DNA of 64,000 nucleotides from Cucumis sativus (GCF_000004075.3 NC_026661.2:16954307-17018306), one strand, 5' to 3'; shown: positions 12,506 through 25,036, counted from the first letter of the stretch. Made by a program: numbers and translations. The notes: generated by a model from the sequence alone, not told the origin.

Positions 12506-13050
12506 TTAGAAAGCATCTGAGTTAATGAAAATTCAAATGGATAAAAGATTGTAAAATGTGAGAGTAGTCTTAGAAATCGAATCTAAAACACATTCCATTC
12601 CAATCTCATCCAATTATGAGCCACCAAAGGCTTCTATAATTATTCCATATCACCTTTGTACTTTTCAAGATGAAGAAAAACCACCATCCACTTGTGGGGA
12701 GATGTTTTTATTCCAATCTTATAAGTGGATGTCAAACATTAGACAGAGATGTCTAATGTATTTGATAGTATGATATTCTATCTCAAAATGATCAATTGAC
12801 AATAAGAGAAGTATTCCATTCTATATATCTTATAAGAAGTGTGAGTTTTCTTGATTTTTTCATTATGAAATCATCAACATGTCAACATTCAAGGGCAGCC
12901 ACTCTAATCCTTCGACTTATCTAGAACTCTTCTGAAAAACAATAATTCCATTTCCTAGTAAGCATATATGGTATAGTTTTTCTTTTACATTACAACTAGA
13001 TATATAACAAAGTAGTAATCAACTGAACAACTTATTAAAACGTGGCATGT
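12506..13050. other. Intergenic DNA, 3' flank of dioxygenase gene 2
   Basis: A plus-strand open stretch (12558-12773) has no recognisable family. No RNA or transposon end was seen. Confidence 0.5.
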
Positions 13051-15882
13051 TTATGCTAATATAAACTTCATTGTTTCCTCATTATTATTTGACACAGCAA
13101 AAAAATGCCTATTGAAGTCTTCAACCTTAAAGGAACGATAATGTGGAGGATTGGCTTCATTTATCAAACATTTTGCTGGTTCTATTATCATCTCTTTCTC
13201 AGGAAAAATAACATACCCAAAGCTTTGTCGAGATGCCTCTGCGTTTGTCACGACTCGATGTTCTACTGCCTTGAGCTTTCCATTGCTAATGACCTATATA
13301 TATTATAAGGTAATCACACAAAATCTACTTGTATAGATCATAGTATTAGAATAAATATTGCTTCACCAAAAAGTATTTTAAAGTGCTTTCTATGACTTGG
13401 TTGGGACTATATTAATACTTTTTATACATAAAAACAAAAGGGTTTTTAATGACAATACAAACACTAAAATTAATTATATAAACGAACATAAGTATATTCT
13501 ATCATTAAAATTTGCAATTTTTTTGTGGAGTTTACTTCATTAATTAGTTTGTTGAATAATCAAACTTGAAGTTTTGAAAATCTTAATAGTATAGAAGCTA
13601 GTGAGTTTGTAGATATTTTTTATTAAAATAATTTTTTTTATATTAGCTAGTAAAAATTAAATCAAGGGTAAAAATTGCAATCACTCTAATAATTAATATG
13701 CTATAGTGATAGAATTCAAAATTTTACTACAGTTTGTAAATATTTTAATTTATTTTGCTATTTTTAAAAATACCGCTTAGTTAAATCTAGCGATTATTCG
13801 ATACAACTAAAAATTTAAAGTGAAAAATTGAGACAGGGTGACAGTGGTTTTTCTTTTATAAAATATACTAAATAAATTTTATTCTCTATTCAGTGAAACC
13901 TATCATATCAAATTATACATATAATATTAATTGAAATGGTTTGGTATGAATAATTTAATTTTTTTCACCACTACTAAAAATAATTTTAACAAAATGAAAA
14001 CTAAATTGAAAGCCGAGATACCATTAAAATAAGAGACATTTTTTAAAATAGTAAAATAAAATAAGATATTTACAGCAAAATTTTAGATTCTATCACGATA
14101 GCATATCAATGATTATGAGTGATATAATTTGCTATAAATTGTAAATATTTTGTAAAATCTACTATTTTTAAAAATTCTTCGTGAATTATTAACAAACCTC
14201 TAAAAGGTAGCCAAAGTTAACCACAAATGCATCATCAATAGGATCTATAGAAATCCAATGGCCATCCTTGAAGACTTGAAGACCACTGACATCTTGAAAC
14301 AAGATGGTCATGAGGTCCCGATCGCAATGTTGATTCAATCCCATAGTCAAACTAGGGTTTGGGCATATTGGATAGTGGTTTGCTGTTAACCTTCGGTACG
14401 AACTCATTTCTCCCTCGAAGTAGCCTTGCCCAAGGCCCAACCCTTCACTTATCAGATCTATTATCTCTCGAGAAAACTTTTCCATTGCAATACAATACGC
14501 TCCGACCACCTCTCTGCAATAATAATAATCATCATTTTAAGTTTTGTTGGTTGTAGTTAGATAATATGATATTAAATTTATCTTTATCCCACAACTTAAA
14601 CGTACTTTTGGATCAAACAATAATTTAACGGTTATTAAAGTGTTTGGTAACGTTACTATAATACTAAAATGATCAGACACTCAATATTGATGCATATTGA
14701 TTGATTGTAATCGATTATATAGGTAAATTCAAAATCTTGATCCTCATTGTATATTTTGTTTATCAACAAATAATGTTACCCTACGTAGTTGAATAGTTAG
14801 TTTTAGAAATATTATAGATATTTTATGGAAATAATTTATTAGTGTCTATAATATTCATAAACAACCAATCATAATACATTTATTATTACTAATAAACAAT
14901 AACATCATACTATATTATAAACAAATAAAGAAAAGAAAAACAATATTAATTATTTCATGTTTGGAGAACAACTTTTAGGGCATAGATCAAAATGTTGTAC
15001 AAAAATATATATTATTAGCTCATGAGGTAAACTAATTAGAAGAGAATTATTTCATGCTATTTTAAAATTAATTACCTTAATTTAGGAGGATTTTGAGGCC
15101 AAGAATGAATGTTTTGATGCAGATCAGGATAACAAGTTAAACTCAAGCAATCTCTCCACAAGTGTGTTTGTTCATTCTCATAATTGTTTGAGCTTGTGAA
15201 AACTTTGCAGCTTTTATTGTCTTTGGAAACTTCCCTTCTTTTACCTTGTGGTGGCATCGAATGAAACTCCTTAAAAACACTCATTGTCTCTTCTACTAAT
15301 TTCTTTGATACTCCATGGTTTATCACCTATAACAAATTGACGGCCACAAAATGTCATCCATAATTATCTTGTATTAACTTCTCATCTCATCCATGATTAT
15401 CTTATTGACCTTTTCCCACTTCTATAATTATCTTATTGGTATCATGTGAGGATCAAGTGAGGGTCAAGTGCATTTTTCATAATTTTCATTCGTCAAAATT
15501 TAGCATCAATATAAACATAGTTCAACTATATATCACCATATAGTACTATACTCCACAACCTCGAAATCAAAGATTTGATATCCCCACGATAAAAACTAAA
15601 AAGTTTAAAATCAAAATTTAAGATAGTTAGAAGATCACACAAACTGTCGTTGTTTGGAAAAAAAAAAGGGATTCATGAGCTCTTTCAAACCTGAAAAACT
15701 CCGAACTCGTGAGTACTGTCGAGAATTTTTTGGAAGAGAAGAGCTCGATCCTGTGTTGCAAAATCAAGCACGGGAATCGTCTTCTTAAGTGCAATGCCCG
15801 GCCTCTTCTCCTGCGGCCAAACATAACTTTCAGGTACTGATTCAACACCCTCCCAGTTGGACACAAAGTTCATTTGAGCCAT
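13051..15882 (-). CDS. 2-oxoglutarate/Fe(II)-dependent dioxygenase, hyoscyamine 6-dioxygenase-like (gene 2)
   Basis: Four minus-strand exons: 15882-15691, 15326-15076, 14513-14198 and 13293-13051. All junctions are GT-AG and fall at the same codon phases as in gene 1; the product is 333 aa. DIOX_N is in exons 1-2 (VPESYVWPQEKRPG, INHGVSKKLVEE). The catalytic domain has iron ligands H210, D212 (HCD) and H265 (EHR), and the 2-oxoglutarate pair R275 and S277 (RQS). All key residues are intact, so it should be an active soluble oxygenase acting on an unknown small molecule. It differs from gene 1 next to the iron site (HCDRDLMTIL against HADPTVITIL) and at the C-terminus, so substrate preference may have diverged. 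The ATG at 15882 (MAQMNF) matches the gene 1 start; the frame stays open further upstream without homology. A TATA box lies about 55 bp upstream. Intron 3 carries two dispersed repeats. Confidence 0.9.
13665..13785. repeat. CTATC/GATAG-type dispersed repeat in intron 3 of gene 2
   Basis: Contains ATGCTATAGTGATAGAATTC and the TTGTAAATATTTTAATTTAT tail also seen at 7690-7880. It lies in the intron between exons 3 and 4. Confidence 0.6.
14040..14180. repeat. CTATC/GATAG-type dispersed repeat, opposite orientation, intron 3 of gene 2
   Basis: Contains ATTCTATCACGATAGCATAT and AAAATAGTAAAATAAAATAA, an inverted counterpart of the copy at 13665-13785. The pair could form a hairpin in the pre-mRNA. 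Confidence 0.55.
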
Positions 15883-15936
15883 GATTGAGTGACTAATATG
15901 ATCAATATAATTAATGAGGTCTGAGGTAGCAGCTCC

Positions 15937-15942
15937 TTTATA
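15937..15942 (-). promoter_or_regulatory. TATA box of dioxygenase gene 2
   Basis: TATAAAGG on the minus strand, about 55 bp before the ATG, within a block conserved with the gene 1 promoter. Confidence 0.6.
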
Positions 15943-16729
15943 CACAATAGATGATCTGGCTAGGTTTCCTGTTTCATTTGCTCTCTCTCTCTTCCTCATT
16001 CATAATATACATAGGTCCCACGCTATCAAGAGTCCGTAACATCGACTAAGAAAAAAGTGATTCATAGAATATATAAGTGAGGATAATTATTTCTATTAAT
16101 ATAAGAATCTCTCATGTAGATCTGTTTATGAGATGTTTTTTAAACTATGCTTTGAATTCAAAAGACTAAACAAAACTAAATTTACTATATTGTTCTTAAT
16201 TTATTCGAGCTCTCAAAAACTGAAAATCTTTATGCATAATCAACTCGAACAAACATATGACATAGAGAAGAACCTACATGAATTGATGTCTCAATAGAAA
16301 CTATCGACAAAATCGATTTTTCAGTACGTACGTAGATAATAGCACTTAATTTGTTTTTCAAGATATATTGAAATAAACTTAACCCTTTGATAGGTGGAGA
16401 CATTAATCTTTTTTATGCTTAATTAATTAAATTACTGAATCAAACCAATAATCATGCATCCAAAATTATATATGTATGAGCCACAAATGTAAACCTAATT
16501 AAATTGGCTCTCTCAAGCTCAATTAGTTATCTTGCTTAGAACTAAATCCTAACACGTCTCTTTGATTTTTAAGAAGCAAAAACATCAAGGTCTCCGTTGA
16601 AATTGACATGAGAAAAAGTGTTTTTCAAAAGACACCTTTTTATTTAAATTATGGAAAGACTTGTTTCTTTTCCCTACTAGTCTAGTATAAATAATAATGT
16701 GTGTGGAGATTGAAATTAGAAAATCTATT

Positions 16730-16765
<36 letters not shown>

Positions 16766-17505
16766 TATTTTTGTCTATAACGTATAATATGTCTTAATTA
16801 AATTAGGTGAGCTATCTCGAGGATGGGGATTTTTTGTTCCCTATCTTTTTTTAGGAGACTTTTGTTCCCATCCTTTCTTGCTTTATAGTAATTAATTATT
16901 CACTATATTTATTGTGAGAGAGAAGCTAAATCATATTTTTAGCCACCAAAAAATAGCATAGTTACCCCAAAAATATAATTAGATTAGAAATTTAAGGAAT
17001 CCAATAATTTTGAAACAATTCCTAAATTAGAATAAAACGTCCTAAATTATCTCTTCAATTCTAGCAATATGATTTGATTTCTTGATATGTGAAATGCAAT
17101 GGGTAAGAACCCCTATATTAAAACAGAGTGGTGCTCAAGTTCAAAGACTTCCACTTTTAGGGTAGGACAAACAAGTTTTATTTGTTTAGGTTTCTTTCAT
17201 AAGTCAATTAAAATATTAGGTTGATTTGTCGATAGTTTAAAATTTGTTCAACTTTAGTTTATATAATTTTAAATGTTGAATTTTAGTACAAGTATTTTAA
17301 ACAAATATGAAATTTATTCATTTCAAAGTTATTTTTTACTAAAAGCGGTTAAATAATAATAATAGACGTCCTAAATTATTTACGAAAAGTGAAATTGGGA
17401 ATTGAATTATTGTAGTGATGAAAAATAATAAAAATTTGGAACATTTTAAAAAAATAGTAAATATTTAAACTAGGTATAAAATATAGCAAAATCTATCACC
17501 ATCTA
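15943..17505. other. Intergenic DNA upstream of dioxygenase gene 2
   Basis: Distal promoter region followed by AT-rich DNA. It holds a TTTC microsatellite (16728-16767). Nothing else recognised. Confidence 0.5.
16728..16767. repeat. (TTTC)n microsatellite
   Basis: About ten uninterrupted TTTC tetranucleotides. Confidence 0.95.
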
Positions 17506-17509
17506 AGTT

Positions 17510-18145
17510 TTTTTGGTTGCTATATTTGGTAAATTAGAACTTAAAAACTTAACAAAACTGGGGCTTCAGTGTGGCATCTATAAAAAAAAGGTGATTCACA
17601 CCATTGATCAAGGTATGAATATATTTGATCCAACCATCTTTCATAATATGTGGAGATCTTACATTTCGAAAATGTGTAAACTGTTTATGTGGTCTCGTAT
17701 ACATGAAAGCATCAACACGATTGAGATCCTACAAAAGAGGCTCCTCACATGACATTAAATCCAAACTGGTGTGCGTTGTGTAGAAAAAATGGAGAAGGCA
17801 GGGATCACCTCTTCTTAAAATGTTCCTTTGCTTTATCAATTTGGCAGAAATTGGAAATGCAGTTCAGACGGTACACACATCAACAAAATGCCTCCTCTTT
17901 GTGTATAGAAGTGTGTAGGGTGAAACAAAGAAGCAAAAAGGAGATCATAGCTTTCAACTCATTTACGATCACTTTGTGGAGCATCTGACTTGAAAGAAAT
18001 AATAGAACCTTCAACGACAAAGAAAAACCACATTATGAACTTTGGGATGACATAAAGGCGCTTACTGGATTATGAACAAATAGATCTAAAAAATTCTCTA
18101 ATAATTCGGTTGGAACCATAGCTTTAAATCTTAATGCTTTTGTCT
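17510..18145 (+). mobile_element. LINE 3' fragment with zf-RVT domain
   Basis: Plus-strand frames encode the C-terminal zinc-binding region of a LINE reverse transcriptase. The pieces are WRSYISKMCKLFMW, then NWCALCRKN..DHLFLKCSFA with C-x2-C...H-x4-C spacing, then a stop followed by ERNNRTFNDKE, equivalent to the ERNNR box of plant LINEs. Two internal stops (about 17749 and 17988) show it is dead. The RT core is absent. The fragment is cut at 18146 by a CACTA-type terminus. Confidence 0.75.
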
Positions 18146-18520
18146 CACTGCTACAAAACTAGCAATACTTGACACTTTGTAACTGTCTAGTATTTGTTTA
18201 CTAGATTAGAAAACTAGCAATACTTGACGTTTTATTTGTTTACTTGACATTTTTCAATGCGTCAAGTAATCTAGTGTCAAGAATAAGAAAAGTTTACTTG
18301 ACAGTTTTTAAGCGTCAAGTACAATTATACTTGACATGTAAAAAGCGTCAAGTATATGAAACTACTTGACGTTTTTTAAATGTCAAGTAATCTAGTGTCA
18401 AGAATAAGAAGGGTTTTTGTTTGACAATTTTTACGCGTCAAGTAAAATTATACTTGACAATTTAAAAACATAAAAAATTATGTTTATTCTTGATACGTTT
18501 TGCTTGTCAAGACTTTTTTT
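18146..18520 (+). mobile_element. CACTA-type terminus with TACTTGAC subterminal repeats
   Basis: Starts CACTGCTACAAAACTAGCAA, one base off the CACTA signature, followed by about ten copies of TACTTGAC(A/G)TTTTT and its complement CGTCAAGTA in both orientations. Dense inverted subterminal repeats next to CACTA termini are the binding sites of transposase accessory proteins in this superfamily. The other terminus was not found, so the extent beyond 18520 is unknown. Confidence 0.6.
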
Positions 18521-19796
18521 TTCCCTTTCAAATTGAAAATTGTATGATTTGAAATACCCATATAATTATATTACATCTGTTTTGAAGTCTAACAATGGTA
18601 TACAACATGATCAATTGAACTATTTACATTTTTTGAATTAGCCCAAATTTCCAATCAAATAACTAATACAAATTGCATATATATCATTGAACATATACAT
18701 ATAGTTGGTCATTTACATACTTACAACATAGAAACATATCGTTCTTATTCATATTACAAAATGAGTTATGAACATCGTTCTTAATCATTAAACACGGAAG
18801 TATATGTAATAATAAGAAATAGAGACATCACCTTCCAAGCACCACAACACTCTTAGATAACTCTAAACTGATCAAAGTTTCACTAAATTGTTATCCTCAA
18901 CTCCTTGAAATCTACAAACAAAATAAGAGTGCATTAAAACTAAGAACTTTAACTTCTAATTCTAAGACTAAAGAAACTATATATAGAAAGGCAATGGCAT
19001 AAGCAAAATAAAACTAAAGAAACTATAAATAAAGGTAGAAATAACATAGAAGAATATACATTGGTACACAGAGAAGAAGCAATACATTTTATAAGGGAAT
19101 GGGTCAACAAAGATGTAATTTCTCAAACTATGTCACAAAAAATGCAGAACTTCCATAACTGCAATCATGATATCTAAAAGAATGATACAAAACAAGTTAC
19201 ATAACTTCCACAAAACTCAACATGTATTTATTTGGGACATATATGCAAGTAAATTTCATATGAAGAGTACTAAATTATGCTAACTCACATTGAAATTTTT
19301 CAAAAAACGTTTCCAACCATTTCTAAACGAGTCTCTCTCTTCTGCATGAAAAAGAAATAGAAATCAAGGTTGTAGTGGTACCTACGGAACCAAGAAAGAT
19401 TGAAATGGAAATACAAAATCTTCTATCTATATTGATAAAAATGAAATCCGTGAACCCAAAAAGAAAAAGAAAAAAAAAAAGAATGATTAGACCACTTACT
19501 AGCATAAATGTTCTCTCTACAACGGACGAAAATGAAAACCACCAACATTATCTAAACCAGACTGATAAAAAGTGCAAGAAACAAAAGTGAGATTGTTTAG
19601 AAAGAACTCAAACACGACATATTAGTTTTACTAATAATAAGCAGTAAGATGGGAGTTGTATAGAGGAGAAGTGAAGAGGAAGTTAAAATAGAAAGGAAAG
19701 TCAGTGTGATAGAGAAATATTAGAGGATATTTCACAGAATCCAGCGGCAAATTATTTTTGACTTACGAAGCTTATTAACTTTTAACATTTTATCAG
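18521..19796. other. AT-rich DNA, possibly interior of the CACTA-type element
   Basis: No transposase or other domain was recognised on either strand. The overlapping open stretches near 19320-19590 are on opposite strands, low in complexity and rich in lysine or phenylalanine, so I do not call them genes. Confidence 0.4.
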
Positions 19797-20038
19797 AAGG
19801 CGCGTTGAATTCACTATTCAAAAACTACACGCCCAATTCTATTGCTTTAAATTTACATGCTTTCGTTTCGGAATAATCGGGCTGCTCTCTAGCCTTTCTA
19901 CTCCACCGCTTCCTGTAATTACATATTATTATTAATGAAGTGAGCAGTAGTTGATGCATTGATATGTCCCCCATATGGAGATATTCTTGCATCAGCTATC
20001 CCTTAGTATCCTTTTTAAAAAAAAAAAGGCGCGTTGAA
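19797..20038 (+). mobile_element. 5'-truncated LINE 3' end with poly(A) and 13-bp target duplication
   Basis: AAGGCGCGTTGAA occurs at 19797-19809 and again at 20026-20038. Between them lies about 216 bp that starts with ATTCTATTGCTTTAAATTTA and GGGCTGCTCTCTAGCC, the 3' tail wording of LINE elements, and ends in an A-run directly before the second copy. This is the expected product of target-primed reverse transcription: 5' truncation, poly(A) tail and a long direct duplication. Confidence 0.75.
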
Positions 20039-20099
20039 CATTTACCATAGCATGTTTTACAAAATGTTATATTAAGATGCTATAGAAAGCGACTTTTGT

Positions 20100-20300
20100 A
20101 TGACGATCTAGTGTTGTATTGTTGGGTTGTTTGGGCTTCTCTCTAGATCTTTTTGGTTTCACTTTGCTTCATGTACTCTCTTGTATTATATCAATGAAAC
20201 AGAGATGATGAGGGTGCTAAGTGATTGTCCACTTAGTGAAAGATGTCTTAGTTCATTTACTGATCCAACCGTATCTTTTAAAAAAAACATTAAAAATTTA
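20100..20300 (+). mobile_element. LINE 3'-UTR-like fragment
   Basis: Contains TTGGGTTGTTTGGGCTTCTC..TATATCAATGAAAC, then GATGATGAGGGTGCTAAGTG and an A-run. The same tail wording (GATGATGAGGGTGTTAAGAG...CTGATC) occurs at 57.8-58.0 kb, which supports a common LINE 3' end. Confidence 0.5.
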
Positions 20301-20440
20301 AAGCATGACATTTTGGACGTTTAAAGACATTTTGGACTTAGTGAAAGATGTCTTAGTTCATTTACTGATCCAACCGTATCTTTTAAAAAAAACATTAAAA
20401 ATTTAAAGCATGACATTTTGGACGTTTAGAGACAAAATGA
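20231..20440. repeat. 105-bp tandem duplication
   Basis: A unit beginning ACTTAGTGAAAGATGTCTTA is present at 20231-20335 and 20336-20440, nearly identical. It covers the end of the LINE-like tail and its flank. Confidence 0.9.
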
Positions 20441-22320
20441 ATGAATTTTTTTTCCAGAACCTTTTACGATTAAAAGCACTTTAGGAGTTTGTCCATGCAA
20501 ATAAGAAGAGGAGTCGAATAAGGAAAAAGTACTGTTTGCAATTTTGATTAAATTGAAAGACTTCCTAAATCGAGTAATGTATCCAAAAGCTTAAGCTATA
20601 TAATATTCGATATTCCTCCTTGAAAGGGTTTGAAATATAAAGACTTAAATAGAAAATTAAAAGGATGAAAATAAAACTGTCGGGATTTAAATTTAGAAAC
20701 ATCATACAACAACTTGTTTTAATACTATATGAAATTATCAATTCATCCAAAAACTTAAACCGATAGGTGAGACTAAATTTAATATAATATCTAATAAAAG
20801 ACACTATGGATGGGAAGGAAAATAAATTTTCATATAATTCACAATAGTAGAGATCATATAGATTTGAAGACCAAACAAATGACCCACATGCTCGAGTAAC
20901 CATTAGTACTATATATTATATTAAATTTCCCATCATTTTCTATCAGCTTAATTAAACTGAATCAATATGTACTATGAATTAAGATGATCAAAACATAGGA
21001 TAAGAAAGGATGTCATAACATATTAAATTTCCTTTCATTCACCAAATTACACTTTTAGGTTCATCTATGATTTTAAGACTCATCCAATGAATCAATGAGA
21101 CTTTAATGTTATGTTAGGCGGTGGAGTAATGAAACCTCAGCTACCTTGATCACCTGATTAAGTTTACAGTTATGAAGAACCTCAACTCATTCATCAACAA
21201 TGGCAGCCCATGCAGGCTTATTGATAGGCTCAATTCTTTGTAAATGGCAAACCACAAAAGATTGCTGTCAGAATATGTGCAGAATGGTTATATATTTTTC
21301 CCATATTCTATCGGTAGAAGGCTTTATGTATTTGTTAGGGCTTCATGCTGTAGAAAACCTTATAATTTAAAATGCTTTCTTTACATAATTTAGCTGATCA
21401 TAATATTTATGTACATTTAATTTAATATTATCTGTTATATAGATGAAAGGATAGGGGTTTTCAAACCCCAATCTTGAAACTTCAAACACTTACAATATAA
21501 AAATAAGATTAATTAATAAAAACACACTATAGACTAAATTTTTGGGTTGGTTTCAATTATACAACATCCCCAAACTCTATAAAGTTCCTTTTGAGCCTTG
21601 TAGGATTTGGATGTCTTTATTCAAAAACAATCTTTGTAGGCTTTTTCCATTCAATACATGGACGAAAACATTTTAAATCTGCTTAGGTGTGTTTATATAT
21701 GTGAACATACTCTTATCAGAAGTAAGCTTTAAAGTTAGGGTTAGGGTTAGAAAAAAAAATATAAACGCATAATTGAAAATTTGGTGCCTGATTGAGTTGT
21801 GAATGGAGGAAGCCGCTACTACAAGTACACTTATAATAGGAATCAAACTTTAAACTTTAGATTATGATAAAATTTTAAGAAACTTTGAGGATATAATAGA
21901 AATAAACTTAAAGTTCAAGAGTATTATTTTATCTTTTATTGAGTTATCTTAAAATAGCTTTAGGTATTCTCATCTTAATTCAAACAAATGTCTTCATTAA
22001 AATTTAAAATTATTCAATCCAAATTATGGGTTTACAGCTGTTAAAGAGTGCAATTACATAAAAAAAGTCATAATCTAAACCCTCATAAATGAGTTTATGA
22101 GATTAGTTGACGTATAAATTAGATGGTCCAAACACCTACAAATATTTTTTAAAAAAATCATAAACGATCTTATTGTAAAATATATTAACTATTATCTTTA
22201 TAAGATGAAAGGTAAGGATACATATAATTGAGAGAAGGATTACATAAACCCTACCATGATAGAGTACATAAGCATTCATGCATATATATATATATATATA
22301 AAGATTAAATATGATTAATC
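20441..22320. other. Intergenic DNA, 3' flank of desaturase gene 1
   Basis: No gene recognised; the minus-strand open stretch at 20565-20903 is low in complexity and has no family resemblance. The last 150 bp (about 22170-22320) match the 3' flank of the second desaturase (about 42960-43115), including the ACATAAACCCTACCAT phrase. Confidence 0.5.
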
Positions 22321-24965
22321 TCAATCAATCATAAGCTTAAGAAAGATGGGTTTTGATTTGTTTAAAGCAGCCAATTTTTGCTTTTCAGAAGGTAATTTCA
22401 CATTGGTTGCTAATCCAATGACCTGAAGGAACCTAATAAGATACCAACCATAATCAATTTGCCACCACTCATGACCATGTCTCGCTGAATACTCAAAAGC
22501 ATGGTGGTTATTGTGCCATCCTTCTCCAAAGGTTAATAAAGCTACCATCCTATAAAAGAAGAAAAGAACAACGAAAAGAGAACATATATTATTCAAATAT
22601 GATTTTATCTAAATTAGGGTTGTGAAAAGTATTTTGAAAATGTAGGGAGTAAAATTGAATTTTGAGGGATTCAAAGGAAAGTAAAATAAAATAAATGTCA
22701 TACCAATTATTCTTGGATAAATCACCAGTATTCCATGGTTGATTTCCCCATATATGACATACTGAATTGACCATAGATGTCACATGCAAGCTGTATACGA
22801 ACCTCACGCACTATATACGCAAGTTTAATAAACACAAAACACTTAGTTTAGTAAAATATTTCAATGAAAATAATTAATAAAATTATAATTATTATTTTAT
22901 AATCATTAAATCTAGAATAATTAACTAGATGGTAAAACTATTTATGAAGAAAAGGAACTTACATCATTTAGAAAATACATTTCAACTACCTTTTCTACTT
23001 ATATTTATGGCTAATCATATTAAACAGTGATCAAGTTTTGAAAAGTAAAATAAAAAAATACATATATCTTACAAATTTTGGTTGTTGATTGGAATTGACT
23101 AAAAATATTATTATTTGCAAACAATTTGAAACCATAGATTAAAAATGGGGAGAAAAAAAGTATATATAAGTTTTACACAAAAAAGAGAAGAAAAAAATAA
23201 CAAATTAATTATTATCAAAGAAGCCTAAAATTCACAAACTTCTTAAATATAAGATTGAATTTAACTAAATACACAGTATAACTTCTAGATCTTTTATAAA
23301 GACTTAGACTTAATTAGACATGAACAAGTTTCAAACGTTGAAGACTAATTAAATTTTATAGTTTAACCAAATAAATAATGTTAATCAATGATTAATTGTA
23401 AAATAAAATAATAATAAAAAAGACAAAACTACTACAAATATATTAAAATAGCACAATTTAGGTATGACGGATCAAAATATAGACTATTACATGTGTCTAT
23501 CACAATAGAACTTAAATAATAGTTTATTTTGGTCTGTCACAGTTCATAAAAGATAAACAATAATATTTGAGTAAACATTTAAGTAAAATAGTCAAAAATA
23601 AAATTCAACTACCTTTGTTATGTCAATACAAAAACATACAGTCTTTCCTTCAAAAAAAATTATTAAATTTGCTAGTTTACCAAAGTTAAGTTAAAATGTC
23701 AAAAATCCAAACAAATAGAATTTATAAAAGATGAATGTAAACTAATTTTTAGAGGACTCATAAATAAATTTAATCACAACTTACAAATTGTAGGAGTAAA
23801 AGCTAAAAAAGAATGGGAATAATTATACCATTCCCCAAATGATGAAAGGTAGTCCTCCAATGGCATAGAGCAAGAGTGAAAGGGCAAGTGGATGAAGCCA
23901 ATATGTTTTATGTAGAAATCTATAGAACCTTTGTTTCTCCAAATCTGTCACATTGTCTGGATATCCATGTTTCATGTAAAACATGGCAATGTTTCTCTCC
24001 ACCTTTTGATAATTATTAAAATAGTTTGGACAAACTTTTCTCGTCAAGTTATACGAATCAAAAAACCAAGTCATTTGACTAAACCAGAATCCATAAATAG
24101 GACTATGTGGATCTCGTGCTGAATCAACGAATCGATGGTGACATCTATGTGTACTCACCCAATCAATTGGATCACCCTAAAATTAAGAAAGAAAAAAGTA
24201 AACGAAATTTTAACAAAACACGGTAGATATAAAAAAATATGCACTAGGGTTTTGTCACTAGTTTTACCCTTCTAAATCACATGTAGGCAATAATTACACT
24301 ACACCATTCTTTAATAATGTTTTGGTGTTTTAAGTAGTGTATATACAAATTATCACAAAATATGGCATAACCATAAATAATGATGATTTTGGCATGACAA
24401 ATGAATCCAAAGTAGCTAAGGCAACACTAATAAATCCTCACTTGTAGGGTTACCATATGTAAAAATCAATAATGAACCACCTACTCCCATATATATCATG
24501 TTACACATCTTATTGATTTATAAGTTTATACTAATGTGTGACAAAAAATTTAAATATTTTGTATTATCCATCATGTATAGTTTTAAACTAAATATAAAAT
24601 CAAAGAATTCAAAATAGTCTTAAACTAAATATAAAATCAAAGAATTCAAAATATCAAACCTGGATTGCATGAGTTGCAATATAAGCAAGAGAATACTCAA
24701 GCCATTTTGGAAGCTTGAAGCTTCGATGTGCAAGATTTCGATGATACGAGACACTTATTCCCATACCTGTTAAATAAGATAAGCCTAAGGCGAGCAACAA
24801 ACAGGTCCAACTAAAATAGAAGGGTGCCAAAATACAAAGTAGATGCAAACTGAGAAAGTAAAAGGCAACGTTTCTATCAAACTTTGTCCATTTTTTTCTC
24901 CTAAAGAGCCTTGGAGGAGATTTCATCACCATCTCCTTTGGCTTTTCTTTGGATACTTCATCCAT
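22321..24965 (-). CDS. Acyl desaturase, ADS/delta-9 type (desaturase gene 1)
   Basis: Four minus-strand exons: 24965-24660, 24176-23829, 22810-22704 and 22549-22321. GT-AG introns give a continuous 329-aa product. It is a membrane di-iron fatty acyl desaturase. The three histidine boxes are HRNLAH (75-80), HRCHH (112-116) and HNNHH (266-270). Hydrophobic segments precede box 1 (about 32-70) and lie between boxes 2 and 3 (about 190-235). The ADS family inserts a cis double bond in acyl chains of CoA or lipids, using an electron donor, at the ER; plastid members (FAD5/ADS3) differ by an N-terminal transit peptide, which I do not see here. The frame is open upstream to 25061, but the second copy has no such extension, so the start at 24965 (MDEVSKEK) is preferred. 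A TATA box lies about 75 bp upstream. All catalytic residues are intact. Chain length and regiospecificity cannot be assigned. Confidence 0.92.
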
Positions 24966-25036
24966 TTCTTTCCTCTTATTCTTTCTTTCGTATAGTATAG
25001 CTAGTGGTGAGTTCATGCATGTAGGGGATAGTTGGT

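Noticed and set aside
15883..15999. Upstream in-frame extension of dioxygenase gene 2
   Set aside because: It runs through the TATA box, and the paralogue starts at the equivalent of 15882.
21730..21752. TTAGGGTTAGGGTTAG, telomere-like
   Set aside because: Only about three units, and not the plant TTTAGGG type. Most likely chance.
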